This document shows, one piece after another, positions 34,389 to 43,280 of a DNA stretch of 64,000 nt. The position numbers were made by a program, and so were the translations under genes. Every line of letters starts with the position of its first letter. Position 1 is the stretch's first letter. The DNA lies in contig CAMJJT010000004.1 of NCBI GenBank assembly GCA_946406195.1, forward strand, positions 62,001 to 126,000, given 5' to 3'. The notes beneath the pieces are model-generated. The model did not search any database. It had not been told where the DNA came from and saw nothing but the letters and a program-made list of their open reading frames with translations. Source of the DNA: an uncultured Bacteroidales bacterium (GTDB lineage Bacteria > Bacteroidota > Bacteroidia > Bacteroidales > Paludibacteraceae).

Positions 34389-35621
34389 TCAGCCGAAGAA
34401 GAGCGGAGCGATGGCAAAAGCAGCGATGGCGCCAGCGAGGTCGGCTATGAGGCAACAAGCAACGGCGTGGCGTGTGTCTTTGATATTCACCGAGCCGAAA
34501 TAGACAGCAAGTACATAAAACGTGGTGTCTGTTGTGCCCTGCAGGATGCAGCAAAGACGTCCGACGAGGCTGTCCGCTCCGTGTGTGGTCATGGCTTCGA
34601 GCATCAGTCCGCGTGCTCCACTGCCGCTGAGGGGTTTCATCAGCGCAGTCGGGACAGCGCCTGCCAAGTCGGGATTGATACCGCAGGCGGCGAAACACCA
34701 AGCGATGCCTTGCTCTAATAATCCCATGGCTCCGGAAGCGCGGAACATACCAACTGCCACTAAGATCGCTATGAGATAAGGAATGATGCCTATTGCCGTT
34801 TGAAAACCACCTTTCGCTCCATCGATGAAGGCGTCGTAAACGTTAATCTTTTGCACCATCGCTTGGATGATAAACCAGCAGATGACAGCAAGTAAGAGGA
34901 TGGCTGCGATAGCCGCCGAGACGGTGGAGAGTTTATCCGGCGAGAGCCTTGAAGCGCCCCAAACGAGTGCGCCCACAAGGGCGGTGAGACCAACGAGAGA
35001 GCCGATGACGACCGGATCTTTCAATCGTATTTTTTGCGAGAGACAGACACAGAGAAGTCCGACCAGCGTAGCTACATACGTAGCAATCAGAATAGGCAGG
35101 AACACATCCGCGGGATTCGCCGCTCCGAGTTGGGCGCGATAAGCCATGATGGTGGTAGGAATGAGGGTTAGACCACTGGCTCCCAAGACGACAAACATGA
35201 TCATGGCGTTGGAGGCTTTGGTCTTGTCGGAGTTCAGTTCCTGCAGTTCACCCATCGCTTTGAGTCCCATCGGCGTAGCGGCATTGTCAAGTCCGAGCAT
35301 GTTTGCCGCGAAATTCATCAGCATAGAGCCATAAACAGGATGTCCTTTCGGAATATCCGGGAAAATACGACTAAAAAAGGGATTGATGGCTTTTCCCAGC
35401 GTGTTGACAGCTCCGGCTTTCTCTCCGATTTTCATGATTCCCATCCAAAGCGCCAAGACGCCGGTGAGACCGAGAGACAGTTCAAATCCTGTCTTTGCAC
35501 TATCGAAAGTGGAGTTGAGAATCGCGGAAAAGATATCCACGTTTCCAAAACAAAATGCCTGCACTAATCCCATTAGGACAGCCAGCAAAATGAGTGAAAT
35601 CCAAATATAATTCAAAATCAT
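34389..35621 (-). CDS. SpmA/SpmB-like nucleoside-recognition (Gate) membrane protein
   Basis: The 410-residue product, started at ATG 35621, has two similar hydrophobic halves: GFELSLGLTGVLALWMGIMKIGEKAG then NAATPMGLKAMGELQELN, and KGGFQTAIGIIPYLIAILVAVGMFRASG then LMKPLSGSGARGLM. This equals a fusion of spore-maturation proteins SpmA and SpmB, common in non-sporing Bacteroidetes. A transport role is presumed; the substrate is unknown. The 50-codon upstream extension to 35768 crosses the divergent promoter and is rejected. Confidence 0.85.
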   Translation of the reverse strand: MILNYIWISLILLAVLMGLVQAFCFGNVDIFSAILNSTFDSAKTGFELSLGLTGVLALWMGIMKIGEKAGAVNTLGKAINPFFSRIFPDIPKGHPVYGSMLMNFAANMLGLDNAATPMGLKAMGELQELNSDKTKASNAMIMFVVLGASGLTLIPTTIMAYRAQLGAANPADVFLPILIATYVATLVGLLCVCLSQKIRLKDPVVIGSLVGLTALVGALVWGASRLSPDKLSTVSAAIAAILLLAVICWFIIQAMVQKINVYDAFIDGAKGGFQTAIGIIPYLIAILVAVGMFRASGAMGLLEQGIAWCFAACGINPDLAGAVPTALMKPLSGSGARGLMLEAMTTHGADSLVGRLCCILQGTTDTTFYVLAVYFGSVNIKDTRHAVACCLIADLAGAIAAFAIAPLFFG

Positions 35622-35625
35622 GCTA

Positions 35626-35673
35626 CAAAAGTACACTTTTTTTTGCATATATGCAAATATTTTTGTAATTTTG
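35626..35673. promoter_or_regulatory. Symmetric divergent promoter pair sharing one palindrome
   Basis: A perfect 16-bp palindrome TTTGCATATATGCAAA (35642-35657) serves as the -33 region for both strands. The minus -7 is TACTTTTG (plus-strand CAAAAGTA, 35626-35633) and the plus -7 is TAATTTTG (35666-35673). Both are separated from the palindrome by exactly 8 bases. Predicted transcripts start within a few bases of ATG 35621 and ATG 35682. Confidence 0.8.
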
Positions 35674-35681
35674 CAGCATAA

Positions 35682-36494
35682 ATGGCAAAATGTAAACATA
35701 TTCATAGGGTTTGGGCGTTCGTTCGGCACTATCTGACCGCATGGAACACAACGGGTGAAGGTATTCATTCGCCTTATTTATTCCGGTTGGTTCGTTTCGT
35801 TTTTCGGGACGAAAACAGTTATTATTGTTTTTCGGATATTGAGCGAAGGAGAGAGTTACTGCTGGCGTGCAAGGATGAATTGAATGTGGTGGATTACGGG
35901 TCGTCGGGCAGCAAAGAAGGGGTGCATGTGTCGCGGCGTGTGTGCGATATTGCGAAGACGCATCTGGAGAGTGCCCGTATGGGGCAACTTCTTTTCCGAA
36001 TCCTCAATTTCATGGGGCAGGAAGAGAAAAGGCCGCTGGAGATTTTGGAATTGGGTACATCGTTAGGCGTGACCACGTCTTATCTGGCGAGTGCAGATAG
36101 CCGGAACAGGGTGATGACGATGGAAGGCAGCGAGGCTGTGCTGAAAGTGGCGCAAGGTGTTTGGAGGGCGTTGCGGTTGGAGAATATCGAATGGCAAGCA
36201 GGAAATATTGACGACACCTTATTTAATTACGCGCGCGAGGGGCTGGATCTGGCGTATGTGGATGCGAACCATACGTATGAGGCGACTACGCGGTATGTGC
36301 GCTATCTCTTGCCGCGGATGGTTGAGAAAGGGATTATTGCTATCGATGATATCCACTATTCCGAGGAGATGGAGCGTGCATGGGAAGAGGTGAAGCGTGA
36401 TCCGAGCGTGACTACCACGATGGATTTGTATCATATGGGGTTGGTTTTTGTGGATCCGCACTATCTGAAACGGCATTATAGGATAAATGTGTGA
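35682..36494 (+). CDS. Class I SAM-dependent methyltransferase (O-methyltransferase-like)
   Basis: The 270-residue protein has a Rossmann-like SAM site (LEILELGTSLGVTTSYLAS, then VMTMEGSEAVLKVAQGV) and LDLAYVDANHTYEATTRYVRYLLPRM, typical of the catechol O-methyltransferase-like group. The substrate is unknown. The stop codon lies in a GTGTGATGTGTAATG heptamer run that leads to the next ATG. Confidence 0.83.
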   Translation: MAKCKHIHRVWAFVRHYLTAWNTTGEGIHSPYLFRLVRFVFRDENSYYCFSDIERRRELLLACKDELNVVDYGSSGSKEGVHVSRRVCDIAKTHLESARMGQLLFRILNFMGQEEKRPLEILELGTSLGVTTSYLASADSRNRVMTMEGSEAVLKVAQGVWRALRLENIEWQAGNIDDTLFNYAREGLDLAYVDANHTYEATTRYVRYLLPRMVEKGIIAIDDIHYSEEMERAWEEVKRDPSVTTTMDLYHMGLVFVDPHYLKRHYRINV

Positions 36495-36510
36495 TGTGTA
36501 ATGTGTAGAG
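36488..36510. repeat. TGTGATG heptamer run between two genes
   Basis: Three copies of TGTGATG/TGTAATG/TGTAGAG span the methyltransferase stop and the leader of the adenosyltransferase gene. Confidence 0.75.
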
Positions 36511-36513
36511 AAT

Positions 36514-37044
36514 ATGGCTATTTATACTAAAACAGGAGACAAAGGTGAGACTTCGCTGGCGAATGGCGAGCGAATCTCAAAGGCCGATGCCCGCATAGAG
36601 GCGTACGGGACAGTAGATGAACTCAATAGTTGGGTTGGTCTTCTGCGTGCCGGAATGCAAAAGGAGGGCGTGGACGATAAAGATGTACAGGCTGAGTTGC
36701 AATGGATTCAGAACAAGCTCTTTAATCTGGGAGCAGAGTTGAGTCTGGCACCCGGAGAGTGGATTACGAGAGAGGATGTTCAGCAGGTGGAGAGATGGAT
36801 TGACGCCATGCAGGCGGAGATTCCGAAACAGCGTGCGTTCGTCTTGCCGAGCGGTAATGAAACGATGGCTCGATGCCATGTTTGTCGCACTATTTGTCGT
36901 CGTGCTGAGCGCAGAATGATTGCTTTGGGATGCAAGGACGAGGCGATGCAAGTGATGAATCGAATCAGCGATTATCTGTTCGTACTTGCGCGGTACATTG
37001 GATATAAGATGAACGTAGCCGAAGAAACGTGGAAAAAGAACTGA
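36514..37044 (+). CDS. Cob(I)alamin adenosyltransferase (PduO type)
   Basis: The 176-residue helical enzyme transfers the adenosyl group of ATP to cob(I)alamin. Motifs: MAIYTKTGDKGETSLANGERISK at the N-terminus (ATP binding), AYGTVDELNSWVGLLR, then FVLPSGNETMARCHVCRTICRRAERR with the conserved Arg residues, and NRISDYLFVLARYIG. It supplies coenzyme B12 for isomerases such as methylmalonyl-CoA mutase. Confidence 0.93.
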   Translation: MAIYTKTGDKGETSLANGERISKADARIEAYGTVDELNSWVGLLRAGMQKEGVDDKDVQAELQWIQNKLFNLGAELSLAPGEWITREDVQQVERWIDAMQAEIPKQRAFVLPSGNETMARCHVCRTICRRAERRMIALGCKDEAMQVMNRISDYLFVLARYIGYKMNVAEETWKKN

Positions 37045-37119
37045 AAATGAAGAAAAATTGACGTAAAGTAGCTTATTTGTGTAAAAATTATCAAAAAATG
37101 TAAAATATTCCAAGAAATA

Positions 37120-37151
37120 TTTGCATAATTCGAAAGATTTTACTACTTTTG
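37120..37151 (+). promoter_or_regulatory. Promoter upstream of the DUF2795 gene and T9SS run
   Basis: TTTGCATAATTCG at -33 and TACTTTTG (37144-37151) at -7, 57 bases before the DUF2795 ATG. It is the only clear promoter seen before the porP-gldKLMN series. Confidence 0.75.
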
Positions 37152-37207
37152 CACGATATTTTGAAAGACTATGCCCGTATTGGGTTGATTTGTGATGGAC
37201 TAAAGTT

Positions 37208-37435
37208 ATGTATTGGACGCTTGAATTAGCTTCGAAATTGGAGGATGCTCCATGGCCGGCAACGAAAGATGAGTTGCTGGATTATGCCAATCGTATCGGT
37301 GCTCCGGCAGAGGTAATAGAGAATCTGCAAGAATTGGAGGACGAGGACGAAGAACAGTACGAGAGTATTCTTGATATTTGGCCTGATTATCCTATTCAGG
37401 ACGAAGATTTCTTCTTTGATGAAGAAGAGTATTAA
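37208..37435 (+). CDS. DUF2795-family small acidic protein
   Basis: The 75-residue protein is MYWTLELASKLEDAPWPATK followed by ELLDYANRIGAPAEVIENLQELED and a very acidic C-terminus (EDEDFFFDEEEY-like). It matches the DUF2795 family of Bacteroidetes; the function is unknown. It is the first gene after the promoter at 37120 and lies directly before porP. Confidence 0.88.
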   Translation: MYWTLELASKLEDAPWPATKDELLDYANRIGAPAEVIENLQELEDEDEEQYESILDIWPDYPIQDEDFFFDEEEY

Positions 37436-37456
37436 TGATTGACCATTGATAGTTGC

Positions 37457-38413
37457 GTGAAACGATGTATTGTTCTGTTGATAGGGATGGTGTCGGCTGT
37501 GGCAGTAATGGCTCAGTTTGACCCGCAGATGGGGCAATATATGTATATGCAAAGTGCCTATAATCCGGCAGCGGCCGGAGAAGGCGATTTGATGAAAGTG
37601 GCAGGAATGCACCGCATGCAGTACATCAGCATGAGAAATGCTCCGATGAGTACTTGGTTTACTTTTACATCGCCTTTTGTGATAGGTAAGACACGCCATG
37701 GCGCAGGAGTGCGGTTCTTGAATGACCGTTTTGGTTTGTTCACGACGCAGGCTTTTTACGGGCAGTATGCTTATCGCCAGAAGATCGGAAAGGGTTATTT
37801 GAGTGTCGGAGTGGATTTGGGCTTCGTGAATGTAGGCTTTAAAGGTGACTCTGTGAACCTCAAGGACTTGGAGGATGAGTATCATGCCGATGGCGCAAAC
37901 GATGAAGCGATTCCAACCGCCAGTAAATCGGGTATGAAGTTCGATATGGGCGTGGGAATATACTATTGCACCCCGATATGGTGGGTAGGCGGTAGTTACA
38001 GCCACGTGACACGTCCGGTTGTTGATCTGGATGAGAAATCGGATTTGCGGTTGGTAGGGACGATGTTTATTACGGGTGGATACCATTTCCGGTTGAAAGA
38101 TCACAGAGAATGGGTGTTGACGCCGAGTGCAATGGTGATGAGTGATTTTATCAGCTGGGATGTGAACCTGACTCTGATGTGCGATTTCAAAGATCGCTAT
38201 CGTTGGGGATTGGGTTACAGAATAGATGGAAGTGTAAATATACTACTGGGTATAGATATTATATCAGGATTGCAGTTGGGTTATACTTGCGAGTTGCCGA
38301 CCAACAAGTTGTTAGTAGAGAGTTACGGTAGCCACGAGTTGATGTTATCCTACGGATTTGATATACTGAAGCCCAAAAGAACGAATAAATATAAATCAAT
38401 TAGATACTTATAA
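37457..38413 (+). CDS. porP: Type IX secretion system outer-membrane protein, PorP/SprF family
   Basis: The protein of about 319 residues has a signal peptide (KRCIVLLIGMVSAVAVMAQ) and the family start FDPQMGQYMYMQSAYNPAAAG. A beta-barrel pattern follows to the C-terminal ELMLSYGFDI. GTG at 37457 is preferred because it opens the signal peptide; a TTG at 37439 is also in frame. It is the first member of the T9SS core operon, located before gldK. Confidence 0.9.
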   Translation: MKRCIVLLIGMVSAVAVMAQFDPQMGQYMYMQSAYNPAAAGEGDLMKVAGMHRMQYISMRNAPMSTWFTFTSPFVIGKTRHGAGVRFLNDRFGLFTTQAFYGQYAYRQKIGKGYLSVGVDLGFVNVGFKGDSVNLKDLEDEYHADGANDEAIPTASKSGMKFDMGVGIYYCTPIWWVGGSYSHVTRPVVDLDEKSDLRLVGTMFITGGYHFRLKDHREWVLTPSAMVMSDFISWDVNLTLMCDFKDRYRWGLGYRIDGSVNILLGIDIISGLQLGYTCELPTNKLLVESYGSHELMLSYGFDILKPKRTNKYKSIRYL

Positions 38414-38415
38414 GT

Positions 38416-39762
38416 ATGAAAATGAGTAAGATTTTGCCGTTCATCGCGTTAGCGTTGGTAATGGCGGGTTGCAACAAACCGGCTGGTGAACTCGTAGGAG
38501 CTCACAAGTCTACCAATTTTAAGGAGGCTAATCCTTATGGTATGTTGTTTATCAAGAAAGGTAGTTTTATGATGGGTGCCAACACTCAGTCTGCTGTTTT
38601 TGAGCAGCCGGACAATGTGGTCATGGTTACTGTCGATGCTTTCTGGATGGATGAAACAGAGATCACCAACAACGAATATCATCAGTTTGTGAACTGGGTT
38701 CGTGACTCTATTGCTCTGACTAACTTGGTGGCAGCCGGTTTGACAGATTATGCTATTCAGCCGAAGGATGAAGACTTCGATGAGGAGCATTTTGCATTGA
38801 ACTGGCGAAAGAAAATTCCTTGGAACAGCAAGGAAGAGGATGTTGTGGATGCATTGACGCCGTTGTACTATTCGGATGGTCAATTCAACACCAATCATCT
38901 GCACTATCGTTATAGCTGGGTGAATATGGACCAAGCGCTGCCGCAAAGCAATAAATGGGATGTTTCGACGAGTACTTATCCTCCCGGAGCAACGGCTCGT
39001 GTAGATACCTTCTGGGTAAATGAGATGGGTGAGATCAAGGACTCCACGATTTATCGTCCGTTGAAAGAGCCGAAGGATCTGCTCACTAACCGTATTATCT
39101 GTATATACCCGGATACGCTCGTATGGGCGCGTGATTTCCAATTCTCTTATAATGATCCGTTGCTGCACATGTACTTCCGCCATCCTGGGTACTCGGAGTA
39201 TCCGGTTGTGGGTGTAACATGGGAGCAGGCGCATGCTTTCTGCGATTGGCGTACGAAACTGTTTAACTCTTATTCGTCCGTTGACGCAAACTTTTACCGT
39301 TTGCCGACAGAGGCTCAATGGGAGTATGCCGCCCGTGGCGGTCGTAAGATGGCTATGTACCCGTGGGGTAGTAACTATGCCCGTGACGCAAAGGGTTGTT
39401 TCTTTGCTAACTTCAAGCCTTACCGCGGTGCTTATAACGATGATACCGGTACTACGACTATGAAAGTTGGTCAGTTCCGACCGAATGATTTCGGTCTGTT
39501 TGATATGGCCGGAAATGTGGCTGAGTGGACTAACTCTGCTTATCAGAGTGCATCGAATACGCATATGCACGACCTCAATCCGGACTATTCTTACATGGCC
39601 CGTAAAGATGATCCGGATATCTTGAAACGCAAAGTAATCAAAGGTGGTAGCTGGAAAGATATCAGCTATTATATGCAGTGCGGTGTTCGTTCCTACGAAT
39701 ATCAGTATGAGAGTCGTCCGTATATCGGTTTCCGTTGCGTGCGCTCCTATATCGGTGATTAA
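38416..39762 (+). CDS. gldK: Type IX secretion system lipoprotein GldK/PorK
   Basis: The 448-residue lipoprotein (ALALVMAGC lipobox) has a formylglycine-generating-enzyme-like fold: FIKKGSFMMGANTQS, DAFWMDETEITNNEYHQFVNWVRDS, YRLPTEAQWEYAARGGR, then NVAEWTNSAY and a C-terminal RPYIGFRCVRS. It forms, with GldN, the large periplasmic ring linked to the outer membrane. The order porP-gldK-gldL-gldM-gldN is the canonical T9SS layout. Confidence 0.96.
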   Translation: MKMSKILPFIALALVMAGCNKPAGELVGAHKSTNFKEANPYGMLFIKKGSFMMGANTQSAVFEQPDNVVMVTVDAFWMDETEITNNEYHQFVNWVRDSIALTNLVAAGLTDYAIQPKDEDFDEEHFALNWRKKIPWNSKEEDVVDALTPLYYSDGQFNTNHLHYRYSWVNMDQALPQSNKWDVSTSTYPPGATARVDTFWVNEMGEIKDSTIYRPLKEPKDLLTNRIICIYPDTLVWARDFQFSYNDPLLHMYFRHPGYSEYPVVGVTWEQAHAFCDWRTKLFNSYSSVDANFYRLPTEAQWEYAARGGRKMAMYPWGSNYARDAKGCFFANFKPYRGAYNDDTGTTTMKVGQFRPNDFGLFDMAGNVAEWTNSAYQSASNTHMHDLNPDYSYMARKDDPDILKRKVIKGGSWKDISYYMQCGVRSYEYQYESRPYIGFRCVRSYIGD

Positions 39763-39794
39763 TTAGTAATAAATATTAAAAAGTTATATATATT

Positions 39795-40727
39795 ATGGCT
39801 ACAGAAAATGCTGCAAAGCAAGGTTTTGGCGCAAAGTTCTTCCACTGGTATGAGTCTTATCAGGGTAAGAGTATCGTAAACATCGTTTATTCGGTTGGTG
39901 CATCGGTCGTTATTATCGGTGCGTTGTTTAAAATTCTGCACTGGCCAGGTGCAAGTCAGGTGCTTATGATCGGTATGTTCACCGAGGCATTCCTGTTCTT
40001 GATTGGAACCTTGGATCATCCCCATCCGGAGTTCCACTGGGAGAATGTGTTCCCGCAGTTGTTGGAGTATGGAACAAAGCCTGAGTTGTTGGAGGAGAAG
40101 TCCAAACAGGCTCGTCCGACATTGTTGGGCGCAGGTGTTGCCGGTGGTCCCGCTATTTCCAGTGGTATTGCTGCTCCGGCAGGTGCTCCTATTGCAGCAG
40201 AGGCAGGCGCTAAAGTTCCTTCGTTGAAGGATGAAGATCTGAAGGCGCTCAAGGATGGTATTGCAGATTTGGCTAAAACAGCTACGCAGTTTGCAGAGTT
40301 GGGTAAAGTGGCTCAGACAGGTGTTAAGTTAGGCGAGAAATTAGAGGCTGCCGGCGCAGCAGCTGATGCTTATTCCACGAAGATGTCTGCAGCCGGCGCA
40401 GCAGTTGATTCTTACGCAGCCGCTACCGCTAATCTGGCACAGAGCTACACGCAGGTAAGTGCTGACATGAAGAATGTAGCAGAAGAGACCAAGGCTTATA
40501 AGCAAGGTGTTGCTGATATGGGTCAGAAACTGGCTTCGTTGAACTCAGTTTACGAGTTGCAATTACAGGCTGTAAACGCACAGGCGGAGGCTCAGAAAGC
40601 TGCTACTGCTTCGGCCAAAGAAGCCGCAGAGGCACAGGCTGCTTTCGCAGCAGGTACCAAGCAGTTGCATAAGCAAGTGGCTGATTTGAACTCGATTTAT
40701 GGAAATATGCTTAATGCACTTGCATAA
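39795..40727 (+). CDS. gldL: Type IX secretion system motor protein GldL/PorL
   Basis: The 310-residue inner-membrane protein has two N-terminal helices (about residues 27-75) with YSVGASVVIIGALFKILHWPGAS, the conserved KILHWPGA segment. A long Ala-rich, likely helical cytoplasmic tail follows. With GldM it forms the proton-driven rotary motor of T9SS. The tail contains two copies of an AAGAAADAYSTKMSAAGAAVDSY-like repeat. Confidence 0.95.
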   Translation: MATENAAKQGFGAKFFHWYESYQGKSIVNIVYSVGASVVIIGALFKILHWPGASQVLMIGMFTEAFLFLIGTLDHPHPEFHWENVFPQLLEYGTKPELLEEKSKQARPTLLGAGVAGGPAISSGIAAPAGAPIAAEAGAKVPSLKDEDLKALKDGIADLAKTATQFAELGKVAQTGVKLGEKLEAAGAAADAYSTKMSAAGAAVDSYAAATANLAQSYTQVSADMKNVAEETKAYKQGVADMGQKLASLNSVYELQLQAVNAQAEAQKAATASAKEAAEAQAAFAAGTKQLHKQVADLNSIYGNMLNALA

Positions 40728-40751
40728 GTTTAACTTTTAAACACTTCAGCA

Positions 40752-42320
40752 ATGGGTGGAGCAAAAAACTGTCCGGAAACCCCGAGACAAAAAATGATTG
40801 GTATGATGTACTTGGTGCTCACCGCCATGTTGGCGTTGAACGTAAGTACGGATATCCTCAATGGTTTTACATTGGTGGACAATAGTTTGCATTCCTCTAT
40901 CGCTGCATCGGATACGCGTAACGCAAAACTCTATCGTGATTTCCAAGCGGCTAATGCCGATAACCCGGAGAAGACACAGGAGTGGTTCGATAAGGCAAAA
41001 GAGGTACAGAAACGTGCAGACTCGTTGTATAATTATATTCAGGATTTCAAAGAGCATATTGCTATCTTGGCAGATGGTAAGAAACGGGTAGATGAGTTGA
41101 AAACGCAGGGGCTGGATCCCACAATGCATATTGAAGGAAACTCCAATTTGGACGTAACCGGTCAGTATGCTCTCGTGCAGGGTAACGGTCTGATTCTCAA
41201 AGATATGGTTGCTTATTACCGTGACTACGCTGCTGATTTGGCAGAGAACGATGCGGAATTGCGCAATGCTATTCGTCAATCTCTGGCTACCGAGCGTGGT
41301 TGGAATGCGCATGAGAAAGATTCCTGCGATTGGGAAGTAGCGGTCTTTGATGGTATGCCGGTAGGCGCATCGATTACTATTCTGACAAAAATGCAGAACG
41401 ATGTACGTACTACGGAGAGTCAGTTGATCCAATACTTAATGGATCGCACGGACGCGGGTGACCTGCGCGTGAATAAATTGAACGCGTACGTGATACCGAA
41501 CTCGAACTATGTGATCCGCGGCGGTAAATATTCCGCACAGATTATCTTGGCGGCAGTGGACTCAACGCAACGTCCTGAGTATTATATTGAAGGTCAGCGA
41601 ATTAACGATCAAGGTGTCTATGAAGTAGCCGCTTCGGGTGTAGGTCTGAAGAAATATTCGGGTTGGATCGCTTATCAGAATCCTTCTACCGGTGCGATGG
41701 AGAACCTACCGTTCTCGAGTGAGTATAGCGTAGGTGAGCCGGCTGTGACGATTTCGAATACGGACCTCAACATTATGTACCGCGGATACGACAATAAGTT
41801 CTCGATCTCTGTACCGGGTGTAGCAAATGACAAAGTCAAAGTGAACGTTAACGGTGCTACGGTGCGTCAGCAGGGTGGTCTTTGGATCATCAAACCGGGT
41901 GATAACGCGAAGAATGTGACGATTTCTGTTTCTGCAGAGTTGGATGGCCGCATGCAGTCTATGGGTAGCAGAGATTATCGTGTCAAAGCATTACCGAAGC
42001 CGGGTGCTTACTTCAAATCAGGAGAGAAAGAGTATAACGAAGGTAGTATTTCCCGTGGTGCGCTCTTGAATCCATCGGCTACTGTGATTGCTTCGTATGG
42101 ACCGGATGGTCTGTTGGACCTGCCGTATGACATCACCAGCTTTAAGGTAAATATCAACGGTGTCTTCACGGAAGCGCGTGGGAACAAGTTCACTCGTGAT
42201 CAGATGGATCGTCTTGGTAAACTGAAGATGGGTGCTATCGTGGTTATTACGGATGTCCGCGCGAAAGGTCCTGATGGTAAGGAGACCCGTTTGGCTCCAA
42301 TTCCTCTATATCTGAATTAA
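40752..42320 (+). CDS. gldM: Type IX secretion system motor shaft protein GldM/PorM
   Basis: The 522-residue protein starts MGGAKNCPETPRQKMIGMMY, then one membrane helix (MYLVLTAMLALNVSTDILNGF) and several periplasmic beta-domains (for example YVIPNSNYVIRGGKYSAQIIL and GVGLKKYSGWI). It spans the periplasm and contacts the GldK/GldN ring. Confidence 0.95.
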   Translation: MGGAKNCPETPRQKMIGMMYLVLTAMLALNVSTDILNGFTLVDNSLHSSIAASDTRNAKLYRDFQAANADNPEKTQEWFDKAKEVQKRADSLYNYIQDFKEHIAILADGKKRVDELKTQGLDPTMHIEGNSNLDVTGQYALVQGNGLILKDMVAYYRDYAADLAENDAELRNAIRQSLATERGWNAHEKDSCDWEVAVFDGMPVGASITILTKMQNDVRTTESQLIQYLMDRTDAGDLRVNKLNAYVIPNSNYVIRGGKYSAQIILAAVDSTQRPEYYIEGQRINDQGVYEVAASGVGLKKYSGWIAYQNPSTGAMENLPFSSEYSVGEPAVTISNTDLNIMYRGYDNKFSISVPGVANDKVKVNVNGATVRQQGGLWIIKPGDNAKNVTISVSAELDGRMQSMGSRDYRVKALPKPGAYFKSGEKEYNEGSISRGALLNPSATVIASYGPDGLLDLPYDITSFKVNINGVFTEARGNKFTRDQMDRLGKLKMGAIVVITDVRAKGPDGKETRLAPIPLYLN

Positions 42321-42326
42321 TACCAA

Positions 42327-43280
42327 ATGAATATGATAAAGAAACTTAGTATTATCGCATGCTTGATGCTTGCTGTCATCACGGCGCAGGCGCAGCATAA
42401 AGTTATCTCGTTCTTCGATGAGGTAGGTAGTGCTCGTATCCAAACAGGAGAGTATTCCGATGCACATGATACCATTGTGATGGTTGATCACCGTTGGGAT
42501 GACATCATCTGGTCGCGCTATGTATATCGCATTATTGACATGCGATACAAGCAGAACTATCAGCTCTATTTCCCGACCAAATCGGATGATACGGATTATC
42601 GTAACCTCTTTAAAGTGATTACGGATGCCGTGGTGGATGGTATGCCGATTTATGAGAAGAATATGGAGACAATCAAGCCGGATTTCAAACAGGATCCTGT
42701 AAGCCGTACATCTATCCCGATGATGTTTATGGTGGACGATCCTCTGGTGGACTATTCGGATGATCCTTCGCACTATGATATCTCTTCTTCGGATGCTATG
42801 TTGGTGCACTACGACAGTATTGCTGACGAGTTGTCATTCCACTTCTATCCGTTTGAGAAAATCGTGAAGAATCAGATTAAGTATCTGACGCAGGAGATTG
42901 TGTTCTTTGACAAGCACACCTCGCGTCTCCATACGAAGATTATGGCGATTGCTCCGCTTCAATCGGATAAGATTTCCACGCGTGACAGCTCGAATATCAT
43001 GCAGTCTCTGCGAGAGTCGATCATGTTCTGGATTCCGTTTGATGGATTGCGTCCGTATCTGGCAATGCAGTATGCTATTCCTAACCGTAACGAGACGAAA
43101 CGTGTAACCTTTGACGAGTTCTTCCAGAAACGTCTGTTCACGTCCTATATCGTGGGTGAGGGCAATATGTATAACCGCTGGATCCCTGATTACACAGGAG
43201 ATGAAGAAAAGGTACGTAAGGAGCAAGAGCGTATTGCTACAGAGTTGCTTAATTTTGAGCAAGATCTTTGGGAATATTAA
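42327..43280 (+). CDS. gldN: Type IX secretion system periplasmic protein GldN/PorN
   Basis: The 317-residue protein has a signal peptide (KKLSIIACLMLAVITAQAQ) and the GldN pattern DDIIWSRYVYRIIDMRYKQN, EKNMETIKPDF, then IPFDGLRPYLAMQYAIPNRNETKRVTFDEFFQKRLF. It closes the canonical T9SS core operon and overlaps ftsX at TAATG. Confidence 0.95.
   Translation: MNMIKKLSIIACLMLAVITAQAQHKVISFFDEVGSARIQTGEYSDAHDTIVMVDHRWDDIIWSRYVYRIIDMRYKQNYQLYFPTKSDDTDYRNLFKVITDAVVDGMPIYEKNMETIKPDFKQDPVSRTSIPMMFMVDDPLVDYSDDPSHYDISSSDAMLVHYDSIADELSFHFYPFEKIVKNQIKYLTQEIVFFDKHTSRLHTKIMAIAPLQSDKISTRDSSNIMQSLRESIMFWIPFDGLRPYLAMQYAIPNRNETKRVTFDEFFQKRLFTSYIVGEGNMYNRWIPDYTGDEEKVRKEQERIATELLNFEQDLWEY

Noticed and set aside
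35622..35768. 49-codon N-terminal extension of the SpmA/SpmB-like protein
   Set aside because: It would run across the divergent promoter and the start of the methyltransferase gene; ATG 35621 fits the family start.
38449..39570. 373-codon minus-strand frame opposite gldK
   Set aside because: gldK is full length and conserved; the antisense translation is Arg/Ile/Thr-rich without domains or a promoter.
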